DNA from: Pseudomonadota bacterium
GTDB lineage: Bacteria; Pseudomonadota; Alphaproteobacteria; Sphingomonadales; Sphingomonadaceae
Direction of reading: 5' to 3'
Assembly (NCBI GenBank): GCA_023390415.1
Contig: JAEWCW010000060.1
Span: forward strand, 1 to 6,051
Length of the DNA stretch: 6,051 nt
Numbering within the stretch: position 1 is the stretch's first letter; every line of letters starts with the position of its first letter. Positions 1 to 4,996 of the stretch are shown piece after piece. The notes beneath the pieces were generated by a model. It saw only the letters and a program-made list of their open reading frames with translations, did no database searches and was not told the DNA's origin. Position numbers and translations under genes: made by a program.

Positions 1-1149
1 ACCCGCGCCGAGCAGCGCTCGGGCCTGATCCAGAGCCTCGCCGAGGGCCAGGTGGTCGACGGAGTCGTCAAGAACATCACCGATTACGGCGCCTTCGTCG
101 ATCTCGGCGGGATCGACGGCCTGCTCCACGTCACCGACATCAGCTACAAGCGCGTCAACCACCCGAGCGAGGTGATCAACATCGGCGACACCGTCCGGGT
201 CCAGATCATCCGCATCAACCGCGAGACCCAGCGCATCAGCCTCGGCATGAAGCAGCTCGAGAGCGATCCGTGGGAGGGCGCGAGCGCCAAGTACCCGGTC
301 GACGGCGTGTTCAAGGGCCGCGTGACCAACATCACCGAATATGGCGCCTTCGTCGAGCTCGAGCCGGGCATCGAGGGCCTGGTCCACGTCTCCGAGATGA
401 GCTGGACCAAGAAGAACGTCCACCCGGGCAAGATCGTCTCCACCTCGCAGGAGGTCGACGTGTCGGTGCTCGAGGTCGATGAGGAGAAGCGTCGCATCTC
501 GCTCGGTCTCAAGCAGGCCCAGGCCAATCCGTGGGCGGCATTCGCCGAGACCCACCCGGTCGGCACCGAGGTCGAGGGCGAGGTCAAGAACGCCACCGAG
601 TTCGGCCTGTTCGTCGGTCTCGACGGCGACGTCGACGGCATGGTCCATATGTCGGACATCGCCTGGGGCGTCACCGGCGAGGAGGCGCTTGCGCTTCACC
701 GTAAGGGTGAGACCGTCAAGGCGGTCGTGCTCGACGTCGATGTCGAGAAGGAGCGCATCTCGCTCGGCATGAAGCAGCTCGAGCGCGGCGGTGTCGCCAA
801 GGGCGGCGGCGGCGGCCTCGGCAAGAACGACGTCGTCACCGTCACCGTGCTCGAAGTCCGCGACGGCGGCCTCGAGGTTCAGGCCGGCGACGACGGCGCC
901 ACCGGCTTCCTGAAGCGCACCGATCTCGGCCGCGACCGCGACGAGCAGCGTCCGGAGCGTTTCCAGGTCGGCCAGAAGTTCGACGCGATGGTGATCGGCT
1001 TCGATCGCTCGAAGAAGCCGAACTTCTCGGTGAAGGCGCTCCAGATCGCAGAGGAGAAGCAGGCGGTCGCCCAGTACGGCTCGTCCGACAGCGGCGCCTC
1101 GCTTGGCGACATCCTTGGCGAGGCCCTGAAGCAGAAGGCCAAGGACTGA
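1..1149 (+). CDS. rpsA: 30S ribosomal protein S1, C-terminal part (5' end outside the window)
   Basis: S1 binds mRNA on the small ribosomal subunit and helps it reach the initiation site, mainly for structured or weak-SD messages. The frame is open from base 1, so the gene enters from the left; 382 residues plus TGA are visible. Four S1 (OB-fold) repeats follow one another at about residues 16-86, 98-172, 186-260 and 273-348 of the visible part. Each of the first three carries the YGAFV/FGLFV strand, a GLLHVTD/GLVHVSE/GMVHMSD strand and a closing RISLG(M/L)KQ. The fourth is more diverged, as is usual for the last S1 repeat, and follows a Gly-rich linker (GGGGGLG, near 268). These should be repeats 3-6 of the six-repeat family, so about 190 N-terminal residues are missing. 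The tail SLGDILGEALKQK is typical of alphaproteobacterial S1. An internal GTG at 52 is not the start, because coding continues upstream of it. Confidence 0.97.
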   Translation, partial: TRAEQRSGLIQSLAEGQVVDGVVKNITDYGAFVDLGGIDGLLHVTDISYKRVNHPSEVINIGDTVRVQIIRINRETQRISLGMKQLESDPWEGASAKYPVDGVFKGRVTNITEYGAFVELEPGIEGLVHVSEMSWTKKNVHPGKIVSTSQEVDVSVLEVDEEKRRISLGLKQAQANPWAAFAETHPVGTEVEGEVKNATEFGLFVGLDGDVDGMVHMSDIAWGVTGEEALALHRKGETVKAVVLDVDVEKERISLGMKQLERGGVAKGGGGGLGKNDVVTVTVLEVRDGGLEVQAGDDGATGFLKRTDLGRDRDEQRPERFQVGQKFDAMVIGFDRSKKPNFSVKALQIAEEKQAVAQYGSSDSGASLGDILGEALKQKAKD

Positions 1150-1157
1150 CGAAATCG

Positions 1158-1190
1158 GCGGGCGTCCATTGCGGGCGCCCGCTATTCGTT
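1158..1190 (+). terminator. Hairpin terminator of rpsA
   Basis: The arms GCGGGCGTCC (1158-1167) and GGGCGCCCGC (1173-1182) pair over 10 bp with a single G-U wobble and a 5-nt loop ATTGC. They are followed by TATTCGTT, a weak T-rich tail. The hairpin starts 8 bases after the rpsA stop codon. The position and the strong GC stem fit an intrinsic terminator. The imperfect T tract leaves room for read-through towards ihfB. Confidence 0.7.
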
Positions 1191-1256
1191 ACGCCAGCGC
1201 AACGTCGGGATAGCTGTTGATTCCCAATCTGTTTGCGTGCAGGTTGATCGAAATCA

Positions 1257-1318
1257 GCCGTCTTGGGGAGGACGGCGTCTCCACAGGCGTAAGCCACGAG
1301 AACCTTCGAAGGGGGGAG
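1257..1318 (+). promoter_or_regulatory. ihfB leader with a small hairpin and the ribosome binding site
   Basis: The 170 bases between rpsA and ihfB hold no gene. Upstream of the GTG start lies a purine-rich ribosome binding site (1308-1318, GAAGGGGGGAG). Its 5' part belongs to the perfect 10-base palindrome CCTTCGAAGG (1303-1312), which could partly hide it. Further up, GCCGTC (1257-1262) and GACGGC (1271-1276) can form a 6-bp stem with an 8-nt loop. I cannot point to a convincing -35/-10 pair: TTGATT at 1217-1222 is the best -35-like hexamer, with no clear -10 at the right distance. The RBS is solid; the folded leader is only a possibility. Confidence 0.4.
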
Positions 1319-1320
1319 CC

Positions 1321-1623
<303 letters not shown>

Positions 1624-1625
1624 GC

Positions 1626-1644
1626 CGGTCCGGCGGCCGGGCCG
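1626..1644 (+). terminator. Possible terminator hairpin behind ihfB
   Basis: CGGTCCGG (1626-1633) and CCGGGCCG (1637-1644) form an 8-bp stem with one G-U pair and the tight loop CGG, starting 3 bases after the ihfB stop codon. There is no T tract behind it, so it may be a Rho-assisted or 3'-end-protecting hairpin rather than a classical terminator. A second GC hairpin, CGGCGC-TTCC-GCGCCG at 1688-1703, lies between this and the tRNA. The rest of 1645-1731 shows nothing I can name, apart from TAAGCT at 1709-1714, 17 bases before the tRNA, which is a weak -10 candidate. Confidence 0.35.
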
Positions 1645-1731
1645 TCGGTCACTTCACGACGATCCGCGACATTGCGCCGATGGCGCACGGCGCTTCCGCG
1701 CCGCCCGCTAAGCTGGCATGAACGCATCCGT

Positions 1732-1818
1732 GCGGACGTGGCGGAACCGGTAGACGCCGGAGACTTAAAATCTTCTGCCCCACGGGGCGTGCGGGTTCGA
1801 GTCCCGCCGTCCGCACCA
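1732..1818 (+). tRNA. tRNA-Leu, anticodon UAA
   Basis: The gene folds completely as a class II tRNA. The acceptor stem is GCGGACG (1732-1738) with CGTCCGC (1808-1814). The D stem is GCG/CGC (1741-1743, 1755-1757) with the loop GG at 1749-1750. The anticodon stem is GGAGA/TCTTC (1759-1763, 1771-1775), with loop CTTAAAA and anticodon TAA at 1766-1768. The long variable arm is GCCC-CACG-GGGC (1777-1788), and the T arm is GCGGG-TTCGAGT-CCCGC (1791-1807). The discriminator is A (1815) and the CCA end is encoded (1816-1818). The long variable arm with A73 and a UAA anticodon means leucine. It reads UUA and, by wobble, UUG, which should be rare codons in so GC-rich a genome. It appears to be a single-gene unit between ihfB and the atp operon. 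Confidence 0.97.
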
Positions 1819-1974
1819 GCCCATGATCATCAAGCGAACGGCGCGATGGTCCAGGGCCCGATTCTTCGGTGGAGATTCGGGAACGCCGGCAGACACCCGA
1901 TCCTTCTCTCAAGCGCTCCGGTCTTCCACTCTCCAGAATGACCGTCAGAGCCGTTCATCTCCCGCCGCACGCTG
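1819..1974. other. Intergenic stretch between the tRNA and the atp promoter; no gene seen
   Basis: No reading frame here looks like a protein. The one structure I see is an imperfect hairpin: CCCGATTCT (1857-1865) pairs with AGATTCGGG (1873-1881) in 8 of 9 positions (one T-T mismatch), with a 7-nt loop. It could close the tRNA transcript or stabilise a short 3' trailer, but no T tract follows. The remaining bases show no repeat or promoter I can defend. Confidence 0.4.
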
Positions 1975-2003
1975 TTGACTTGCCTCACCCCCCTTCCTAA
2001 AGG
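1975..2003 (+). promoter_or_regulatory. Promoter of the atp (F0) operon
   Basis: TTGACTT (1975-1981) is followed after 14 bases by CCTAAAGG (1996-2003). This fits the Caulobacter-type housekeeping pattern TTGACGS-N10-14-GCTANAWC well in the -35 and partly in the -10 (core CTAAA). In the usual hexamer scheme it is TTGACT-17-TAAAGG. Transcription would begin near 2010, leaving a leader of about 80 bases before atpI. CCCCTT (1990-1995) and AAGGGG (2000-2005) form an inverted repeat across the -10, which could be an operator or just coincidence. In the leader, CCGCC/GGCGG (2056-2060, 2067-2071) can form a short hairpin shortly before the atpI ribosome binding site. Confidence 0.6.
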
Positions 2004-2090
2004 GGCGGCGCCTTGGCGGGGTCGTTCGCCGGCATGTCCCACGCCCGCTCAGTCGCCGCCTTTCAGGGCGGTTTCAGCGCGGAGGTGTTC

Positions 2091-2402
2091 ATGACGGAAG
2101 ACGGGCCCGGGCAAGTGCCTCAGGATTCGCGCCTCGCAACGCTCGAAGAGCGGCTGCGCCAGGCCGAACAGGACGAGGCGGTGAGGACCGGGCGCGCCCG
2201 TCCGCCGGTGGACCAGAGCTACCGGATGGGCAATCTCGTTCTGTCCTACCTTCTCGGGGGCCTTGCCGGCGGCGCTGTCATCGGATGGGTGCTCGATCGC
2301 CTGTTCGACACGTCGCCCGGCTTCCTGATCGCGCTTCTCGTCCTGGGGACGGCGGCGGGGTTCTGGAACATCATCAAGCTTTCCAACCGGCGCCCCGGCT
2401 GA
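2091..2402 (+). CDS. atpI: ATP synthase protein I (AtpI/AtpZ family)
   Basis: A small inner-membrane protein, 103 residues, that opens the F0 operon. In this family it assists assembly of the c ring or whole complex and is often not strictly essential. The N-terminal third is hydrophilic and charged, with a predicted helix (LATLEERLRQAEQDEA, 15-30). Two membrane segments follow, about 46-70 (NLVLSYLLGGLAGGAVIGW, with the Gly-rich face usual for the family) and 76-97. These are joined by the short loop DRLFDTSPG, and the protein ends in a basic tail. ATG at 2091 is chosen because GGAGGT (2081-2086) sits just before it; longer in-frame starts at 2013 or 2034 would add a non-conserved extension without an SD. 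It lies first in the operon, 36 bases ahead of atpB, which supports the name, since the sequence family alone is weakly conserved. Confidence 0.9.
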   Translation: MTEDGPGQVPQDSRLATLEERLRQAEQDEAVRTGRARPPVDQSYRMGNLVLSYLLGGLAGGAVIGWVLDRLFDTSPGFLIALLVLGTAAGFWNIIKLSNRRPG

Positions 2403-2438
2403 GCCGCGGGCGCTGGCCGTATAGACGGGAACATTCGA

Positions 2439-3257
2439 GTGGCGGGCGAAGAGGGCAGAATCGATCCGATGCACCAGTTCGAGGTGCAGTCGATCGCCGA
2501 TTTCCATGTCGGGGGTTACAACCTCGCCTTCACCAACAGCGCCTTGTGGATGCTGATCACCTTCGTTCTGCTGTGGCTGTTCATGCTCGGCGGGATGAAG
2601 CGCGAGCTCGTGCCCGGACGCTGGCAGGCCGCGGTCGAGGGCGTCACCGGCTTCATCTCCTCGATGATGACGACGAACATCGGGCCGGAGGGGCGCAAGT
2701 TCACGCCCTACGTCTTCTCGCTTTTCATGTTCATCCTGCTCGCCAATTTGCTCGGGATGGTGCCGCTCGGCCTGTTCGCGCCGGTCGTCCACGGGGTCCC
2801 GGTCGCCGAGCAGCTCAGCCATCCCTTCACGGTCACCAGCCACCTGACGATCACCGGAATCCTCGCCATCGTCTCGTTCGGGATCGTGCTCGCGGTCGGC
2901 TTCATCCGCCACGGCTTCCATTTCTTCTCGCTCTTCGTGCCGCACGGCGCCCCCTGGTGGATGCTGCCGATCCTGATCCCGGTCGAGTTCGTCTCGTTCA
3001 TGGTGCGGCCGTTCAGCCTCGGGCTTCGACTGTTCGTCGCGATGACCGCCGGCCACATCCTGCTGAAGGTGCTCGGCGGCTTCGTCATCAACGGCATGAA
3101 CGCCGAGGCGCTCTGGGTCCCGGCGGTCGTCAGCCTGCCCAGCTTCATCCTGATGATCGGAATCAGCGCCCTGGAGCTGCTGGTCGCCGTCATCCAGGCC
3201 TATGTCTTTGCTCTCCTGACCTCGCTCTATCTCAACGACGCGGTCAATCTGCACTGA
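2439..3257 (+). CDS. atpB: ATP synthase F0 subunit a
   Basis: Subunit a forms the two proton half-channels beside the c ring. The 272 residues contain about five or six membrane segments, with hydrophobic stretches near 33-52, 89-112, 138-156, 173-188, 191-217 and 228-262. The essential arginine is R197 in SLGLRLF (E. coli R210), and the conserved glutamine is Q253 in VIQAYVF (E. coli Q252). H206 (in TAGH) and E246 (in SALELL) stand where E. coli has E219 and H245, an acid/His exchange seen in alphaproteobacterial and mitochondrial enzymes. The start is GTG at 2439, giving MAGEEGRIDPMHQF, which resembles related proteins. The SD is poor (GGGA at 2427-2430), and ATG at 2469 (M11), behind GAAGAGGG, is a realistic alternative. 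The gene sits between atpI and atpE, as expected. Confidence 0.97.
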   Translation: MAGEEGRIDPMHQFEVQSIADFHVGGYNLAFTNSALWMLITFVLLWLFMLGGMKRELVPGRWQAAVEGVTGFISSMMTTNIGPEGRKFTPYVFSLFMFILLANLLGMVPLGLFAPVVHGVPVAEQLSHPFTVTSHLTITGILAIVSFGIVLAVGFIRHGFHFFSLFVPHGAPWWMLPILIPVEFVSFMVRPFSLGLRLFVAMTAGHILLKVLGGFVINGMNAEALWVPAVVSLPSFILMIGISALELLVAVIQAYVFALLTSLYLNDAVNLH

Positions 3258-3300
3258 TTTTCGTCAACATTCTCAACGTATTCAAAGAAGGAGTTACAAC

Positions 3301-3528
3301 ATGGACGCAGAAGCCGCAAAGCTGCTCGGTGCCGGTCTCGCAGCGATCGGAGTCGGCATGGCCGCGCTTGGCGTGGGCAACGTCTTCGGCTCGTTCCTCG
3401 AGAGCGCGCTGCGCAATCCGGCCGCTGCCGATTCGCAGCAGGGCCGCCTGTTCATCGGCTTCGCGGCCGCCGAGCTTCTCGGCCTGCTCGCGTTCGTCGT
3501 CGCGATGATCCTGCTCTTCGTCGCCTGA
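3301..3528 (+). CDS. atpE: ATP synthase F0 subunit c
   Basis: Subunit c forms the rotating membrane ring of roughly ten or more copies. The 75-residue protein is a helical hairpin: helix 1 at about 5-33 carries the small-residue pattern GVGMAALGVG (17-26) used for tight packing. The polar loop holds the conserved RNP (38-40) that contacts F1, and helix 2 at about 50-74 has the ion-carrying glutamate E58 in FAAAELLG. The residue after E58 is leucine, and the Ser/Thr and Gln ligands of sodium-type rings are absent, so proton coupling is inferred. The ATG has a near-perfect ribosome binding site, AAGAAGGAG (3285-3293), the strongest in the operon, which fits the need for many copies. It is separated from atpB by 43 bases and from the b' gene by 82 bases containing a long hairpin. 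Confidence 0.98.
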   Translation: MDAEAAKLLGAGLAAIGVGMAALGVGNVFGSFLESALRNPAAADSQQGRLFIGFAAAELLGLLAFVVAMILLFVA

Positions 3529-3545
3529 ACGGGCTTGAACCGGAT

Positions 3546-3590
3546 CCGCTAGGCCCGAGCCGGTCGATTTCGACAGCTCGGGGCTAGCGG
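3546..3590 (+). other. Long hairpin between atpE and the b' gene
   Basis: CCGCTAGGCCCGAGC (3546-3560) pairs with GCTCGGGGCTAGCGG (3576-3590) over 15 positions with one G-G mismatch. Inside, GTCG (3563-3566) pairs with CGAC (3571-3574) around the loop ATTT. It starts 17 bases after the atpE stop and ends 20 bases before the b' start. The following bases (CGGTTCTGAC) are not a T tract, so this looks less like a full terminator than like a 3'-end stabiliser or partial attenuator. Such an element would leave more atpE message than b/b' message, which matches subunit stoichiometry. The structure is directly visible; the function is inferred. Confidence 0.65.
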
Positions 3591-3610
3591 CGGTTCTGAC
3601 AGGACAAGAA

Positions 3611-4105
3611 ATGCCTCAGATTGCGCAAATCTCGGAGATCTTCGCCTCCCAGCTCTTCTGGCTGGTGGTGTTCTTCGGCCTCATCTACCTGATCGTCGGC
3701 CGCTCGATGCTGCCGAAGATCGAGGCAACGGTCGACGCGCGCGACAAGCGCATCGCCGAGGACCTCGCCGAGGCCGAGCGCGCCCGCGCCCGCGCCGAGG
3801 AGATCGAGGAGGCGCACCGTCTCGAGACCGAGCGCAACCGCGCCGAAGCGGCCAAGCTCACCGCTGCAGCCAAGGCCGAGGCGGCCAAGGCGAGCGAGGG
3901 GCGGGTCAAGGCCGCCGACGCCGAGAACGAGACCCGCGTCGAGGGGGCGACCGCCCGAATCCGCGCCGCCGCCGATTCGGCGATGGCCGAGATCGAGTCG
4001 GTCGCGGCCGAAGCCGCGCAGGAGATCGTCCAGCGCGTCTCCGGCGCCGCAGTGACCCGCGACGAGGCGGCGACCGCAGTGAAGGCAGAACTGGCACATG
4101 GCTGA
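3611..4105 (+). CDS. atpF2: ATP synthase F0 subunit b' (second b-type subunit)
   Basis: One of the two non-identical b-type subunits that form the peripheral stalk holding F1 still against the rotor. It has 164 residues: a short N-terminus, one membrane helix at about 9-30 (SQLFWLVVFFGLIYLIVG), then MLPKIEATVDARDKRI, where the stalk begins. A long, highly charged Ala/Glu/Arg coiled coil follows to about 142, and the tail is VTRDEAATAVKAELAHG. The membrane segment with FWLVVFFGLIY and the GRSMLPKI turn marks it as b' rather than b. The gene is also written atpF' or atpX, and sometimes atpG, a symbol confusingly shared with subunit gamma. A moderate SD (AGGACAAGAA, 3601-3610) precedes the ATG. 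Its last 8 bases overlap the start of atpF, which suggests translational coupling that keeps b' and b at one to one. Confidence 0.95.
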   Translation: MPQIAQISEIFASQLFWLVVFFGLIYLIVGRSMLPKIEATVDARDKRIAEDLAEAERARARAEEIEEAHRLETERNRAEAAKLTAAAKAEAAKASEGRVKAADAENETRVEGATARIRAAADSAMAEIESVAAEAAQEIVQRVSGAAVTRDEAATAVKAELAHG

Positions 4106-4727
4106 TCCGCACGCCGCATCGACCGAGCAGAATCTCGCCGCGGCATCGACCAAAGGCGAGCATGGCGTGATGCCGGACTCCGGCGGCACGCACGGCACCG
4201 CCGGAACGGGCGCAGACGGCCTTCCGGCCCATGCCGAGCCGAGCGCGCTCGGCCTCAACGCCACCGCTTGGGTCGCGCTTGCGATGGCCGTCGTCATCGC
4301 CATCATGATCTGGAAGAAGGTGCCGGCCGCGATCGGCGCCGCGCTCGACCGCAAGATCGCCGGAATACGCGAGCAGCTGGACGAAGCCGCCCGCCTCCGC
4401 GCCGAGGCCGAGGCCCTCCGCGCCGAATATGAGGCCAAGCAGGCCGGCGCCGCCGCCGAGGCTGCGGCCCTGCTCGAGCGCGCCCGCCACGAGGCGGACT
4501 CGATCCGGTCGCAAGCCGAGGAGGATGCCGCCCGCCTGATCGAGCGTCGCACCCGCATGGCCGAGGACAAGATCGCGGCAGCCGAGCGCAGCGCCCTCGA
4601 CGAGGTCCGCGCCCGCGCCGTCGACGCCGCGACCGCTGCCGCCGAGCGCCTGATCCGAGAGCGCCACGACGCCGCCGCGGACAAGGCGATGGTGGACCGG
4701 ACCATCGCGGCGCTGGGCAAGGGCTGA
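4098..4727 (+). CDS. atpF: ATP synthase F0 subunit b
   Basis: Partner of b' in the peripheral stalk. The 209 residues start with an unusual hydrophilic stretch of about 50 residues rich in Ala, Gly, His and Thr (for example GGTHGTAGTGADG, 29-41), much longer than the few residues before the membrane helix in E. coli b. One membrane helix follows at about 54-73 (ATAWVALAMAVVIAIMIW), then KKVPAAIGAALDRKIAGI at the membrane exit and a long Ala/Glu/Arg coiled coil to the C-terminus. ATG at 4098 overlaps the end of the b' gene (ATGGC-TGA) and has no separate SD of note, so it is probably translated by re-initiation. The extension is read in frame with no stop and codon use like the rest. A shorter start at ATG 4170 (M25) is possible but less likely. 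This is the last gene of the operon; its TGA touches a REP element. Confidence 0.94.
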   Translation: MADPHAASTEQNLAAASTKGEHGVMPDSGGTHGTAGTGADGLPAHAEPSALGLNATAWVALAMAVVIAIMIWKKVPAAIGAALDRKIAGIREQLDEAARLRAEAEALRAEYEAKQAGAAAEAAALLERARHEADSIRSQAEEDAARLIERRTRMAEDKIAAAERSALDEVRARAVDAATAAAERLIRERHDAAADKAMVDRTIAALGKG

Positions 4728-4790
4728 GCGAGACCGTCGTCCCAGCGAAGGCTGGGACCTCAGCGGGGTTACACGCAGGCGCCTGTGCAG
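4726..4790. repeat. REP-like element, copy 1 (direct orientation)
   Basis: This is a unit of about 65 bases repeated almost perfectly at 4876-4941: the first 57 bases are identical apart from a single inserted C in the second copy. Its core is an 8-bp hairpin GTCCCAGC-GAAG-GCTGGGAC (4739-4758), followed by a shared tail ending in GCAGGCGC. It begins within the last two bases of the atpF stop codon. The core AGCGAAGGCT is a familiar extragenic palindrome of sphingomonads and some other Proteobacteria. Read on the opposite strand it gives the spurious peptide PAFAGTT, which often shows up as false ORFs. Such REPs are thought to be spread by RAYT transposases; none is seen here. Confidence 0.85.
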
Positions 4791-4820
4791 GGTTGAGCCC
4801 CGCACGGGCGCTTTCGTATT
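4779..4820 (+). terminator. Probable terminator of the atp operon, built on the REP tail
   Basis: GCGCCTGTGCAGGG (4779-4792) pairs with CCCCGCACGGGCGC (4798-4811) at 13 of 14 positions (one G-U wobble, one A-C mismatch) around a 5-nt loop TTGAG. It is followed directly by TTTCGTATT (4812-4820). A long GC stem with a T-rich tail is the classical intrinsic terminator layout, and it lies 52 bases behind atpF. The 5' arm belongs to the repeated REP unit, whereas the 3' arm is unique to this copy. The second copy has no matching partner arm. Confidence 0.65.
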
Positions 4821-4826
4821 CTGGTC

Positions 4827-4857
4827 CCGAGATGCCAGCCTTCGCTGGCATGACGGA
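4827..4857. repeat. REP-like element, inverted copy
   Basis: ATGCCAGC-CTTC-GCTGGCAT (4832-4851) is a perfect 8-bp hairpin whose loop CTTC is the reverse complement of the GAAG loop in the two direct copies. Read on the minus strand it has the same core AGCGAAGGCT. Compared with the direct copies it differs at two stem positions, and both changes are compensated on the other arm, so base pairing is kept. Together the three elements form a +, -, + arrangement like the mosaic REP clusters (BIMEs) of enterobacteria. Confidence 0.8.
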
Positions 4858-4875
4858 CCTGCTCAAACGACACTC

Positions 4876-4941
4876 GAGCGAGACCCGTCGTCCCAGCGAA
4901 GGCTGGGACCTCAGCGGGGTTACACGCAGGCGCTCGTGCAG
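4876..4941. repeat. REP-like element, copy 2 (direct orientation)
   Basis: This is a second copy of the unit at 4726-4790, 150 bases downstream, with the same hairpin GTCCCAGC-GAAG-GCTGGGAC (4890-4909) and the same tail (CAGCGGGGTTACACGCAGG). The only difference in the first 58 bases is one extra C (GAGACCCG against GAGACCG). After GCAGGCGC the copies diverge within a few bases, and this copy runs into GCAGCGCTGC instead of completing the terminator stem. Near identity between the copies suggests recent duplication or ongoing gene conversion. Confidence 0.85.
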
Positions 4942-4960
4942 CGCTGCCCGCCATGACGGA

Positions 4961-4990
4961 CTGGCCTCCGCCCCCCGCCATCCCTAAATC
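4961..4990 (+). promoter_or_regulatory. Candidate uvrC promoter
   Basis: CCTAAATC (4983-4990) matches the alphaproteobacterial -10 pattern GCTANAWC at 7 of 8 positions. The -35 is weak: CTGGCCT (4961-4967) lies 15 bases upstream and shares only the T, G and C core with TTGACGS. The GTG start of uvrC comes 6 bases after the -10, so transcription would begin at or next to the start codon. No Shine-Dalgarno sequence is present between the two, which agrees with a leaderless mRNA. The TAA in this -10 is also the in-frame stop that limits the uvrC frame upstream. Confidence 0.45.
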
Positions 4991-4996
4991 GACCGC

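Noticed and set aside
1217..1268. IHF-site-like pieces (TTGATT at 1217, AATCAG at 1252) suggesting IHF autoregulation
   Set aside because: Neither completes the 13-base IHF consensus at correct spacing; the second misses the TTR by one base.
1237..1320. In-frame N-terminal extension of IHF-beta from GTG 1237
   Set aside because: The added residues are Arg/Pro-rich leader sequence without family match, and a purine-rich RBS precedes GTG 1321, which gives the standard N-terminus.
1672..1941. Short ORF running through the tRNA-Leu gene
   Set aside because: It reads straight through a perfectly folding tRNA and has no sensible protein content.
2049..3254. Long open frame (401 codons) on the minus strand opposite atpI and atpB
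   Set aside because: Its product is a low-complexity run of Asp, Glu, Arg, His and Gln, typical of the antisense of GC-rich membrane-protein codons; the + strand genes are well-known families.
3584..4720. Long open frame (378 codons) on the minus strand opposite the b' and b genes
   Set aside because: Ala/Ser/Arg-rich antisense shadow of Ala/Glu coiled-coil codons; no family resemblance and no start signals.
4726..4941. Repeats considered as a CRISPR array
   Set aside because: There are only two direct copies 150 bases apart with an inverted copy between them, no regular spacers and no cas genes; REP elements explain them fully.
4793..4987. Small + strand ORF across the REP cluster and related minus-strand ORF at 4303-4866
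   Set aside because: The peptide strings (MPAFAGMT, PSEGWDLS, MPAKAGIS) are translations of the palindromes themselves, not a conserved protein.
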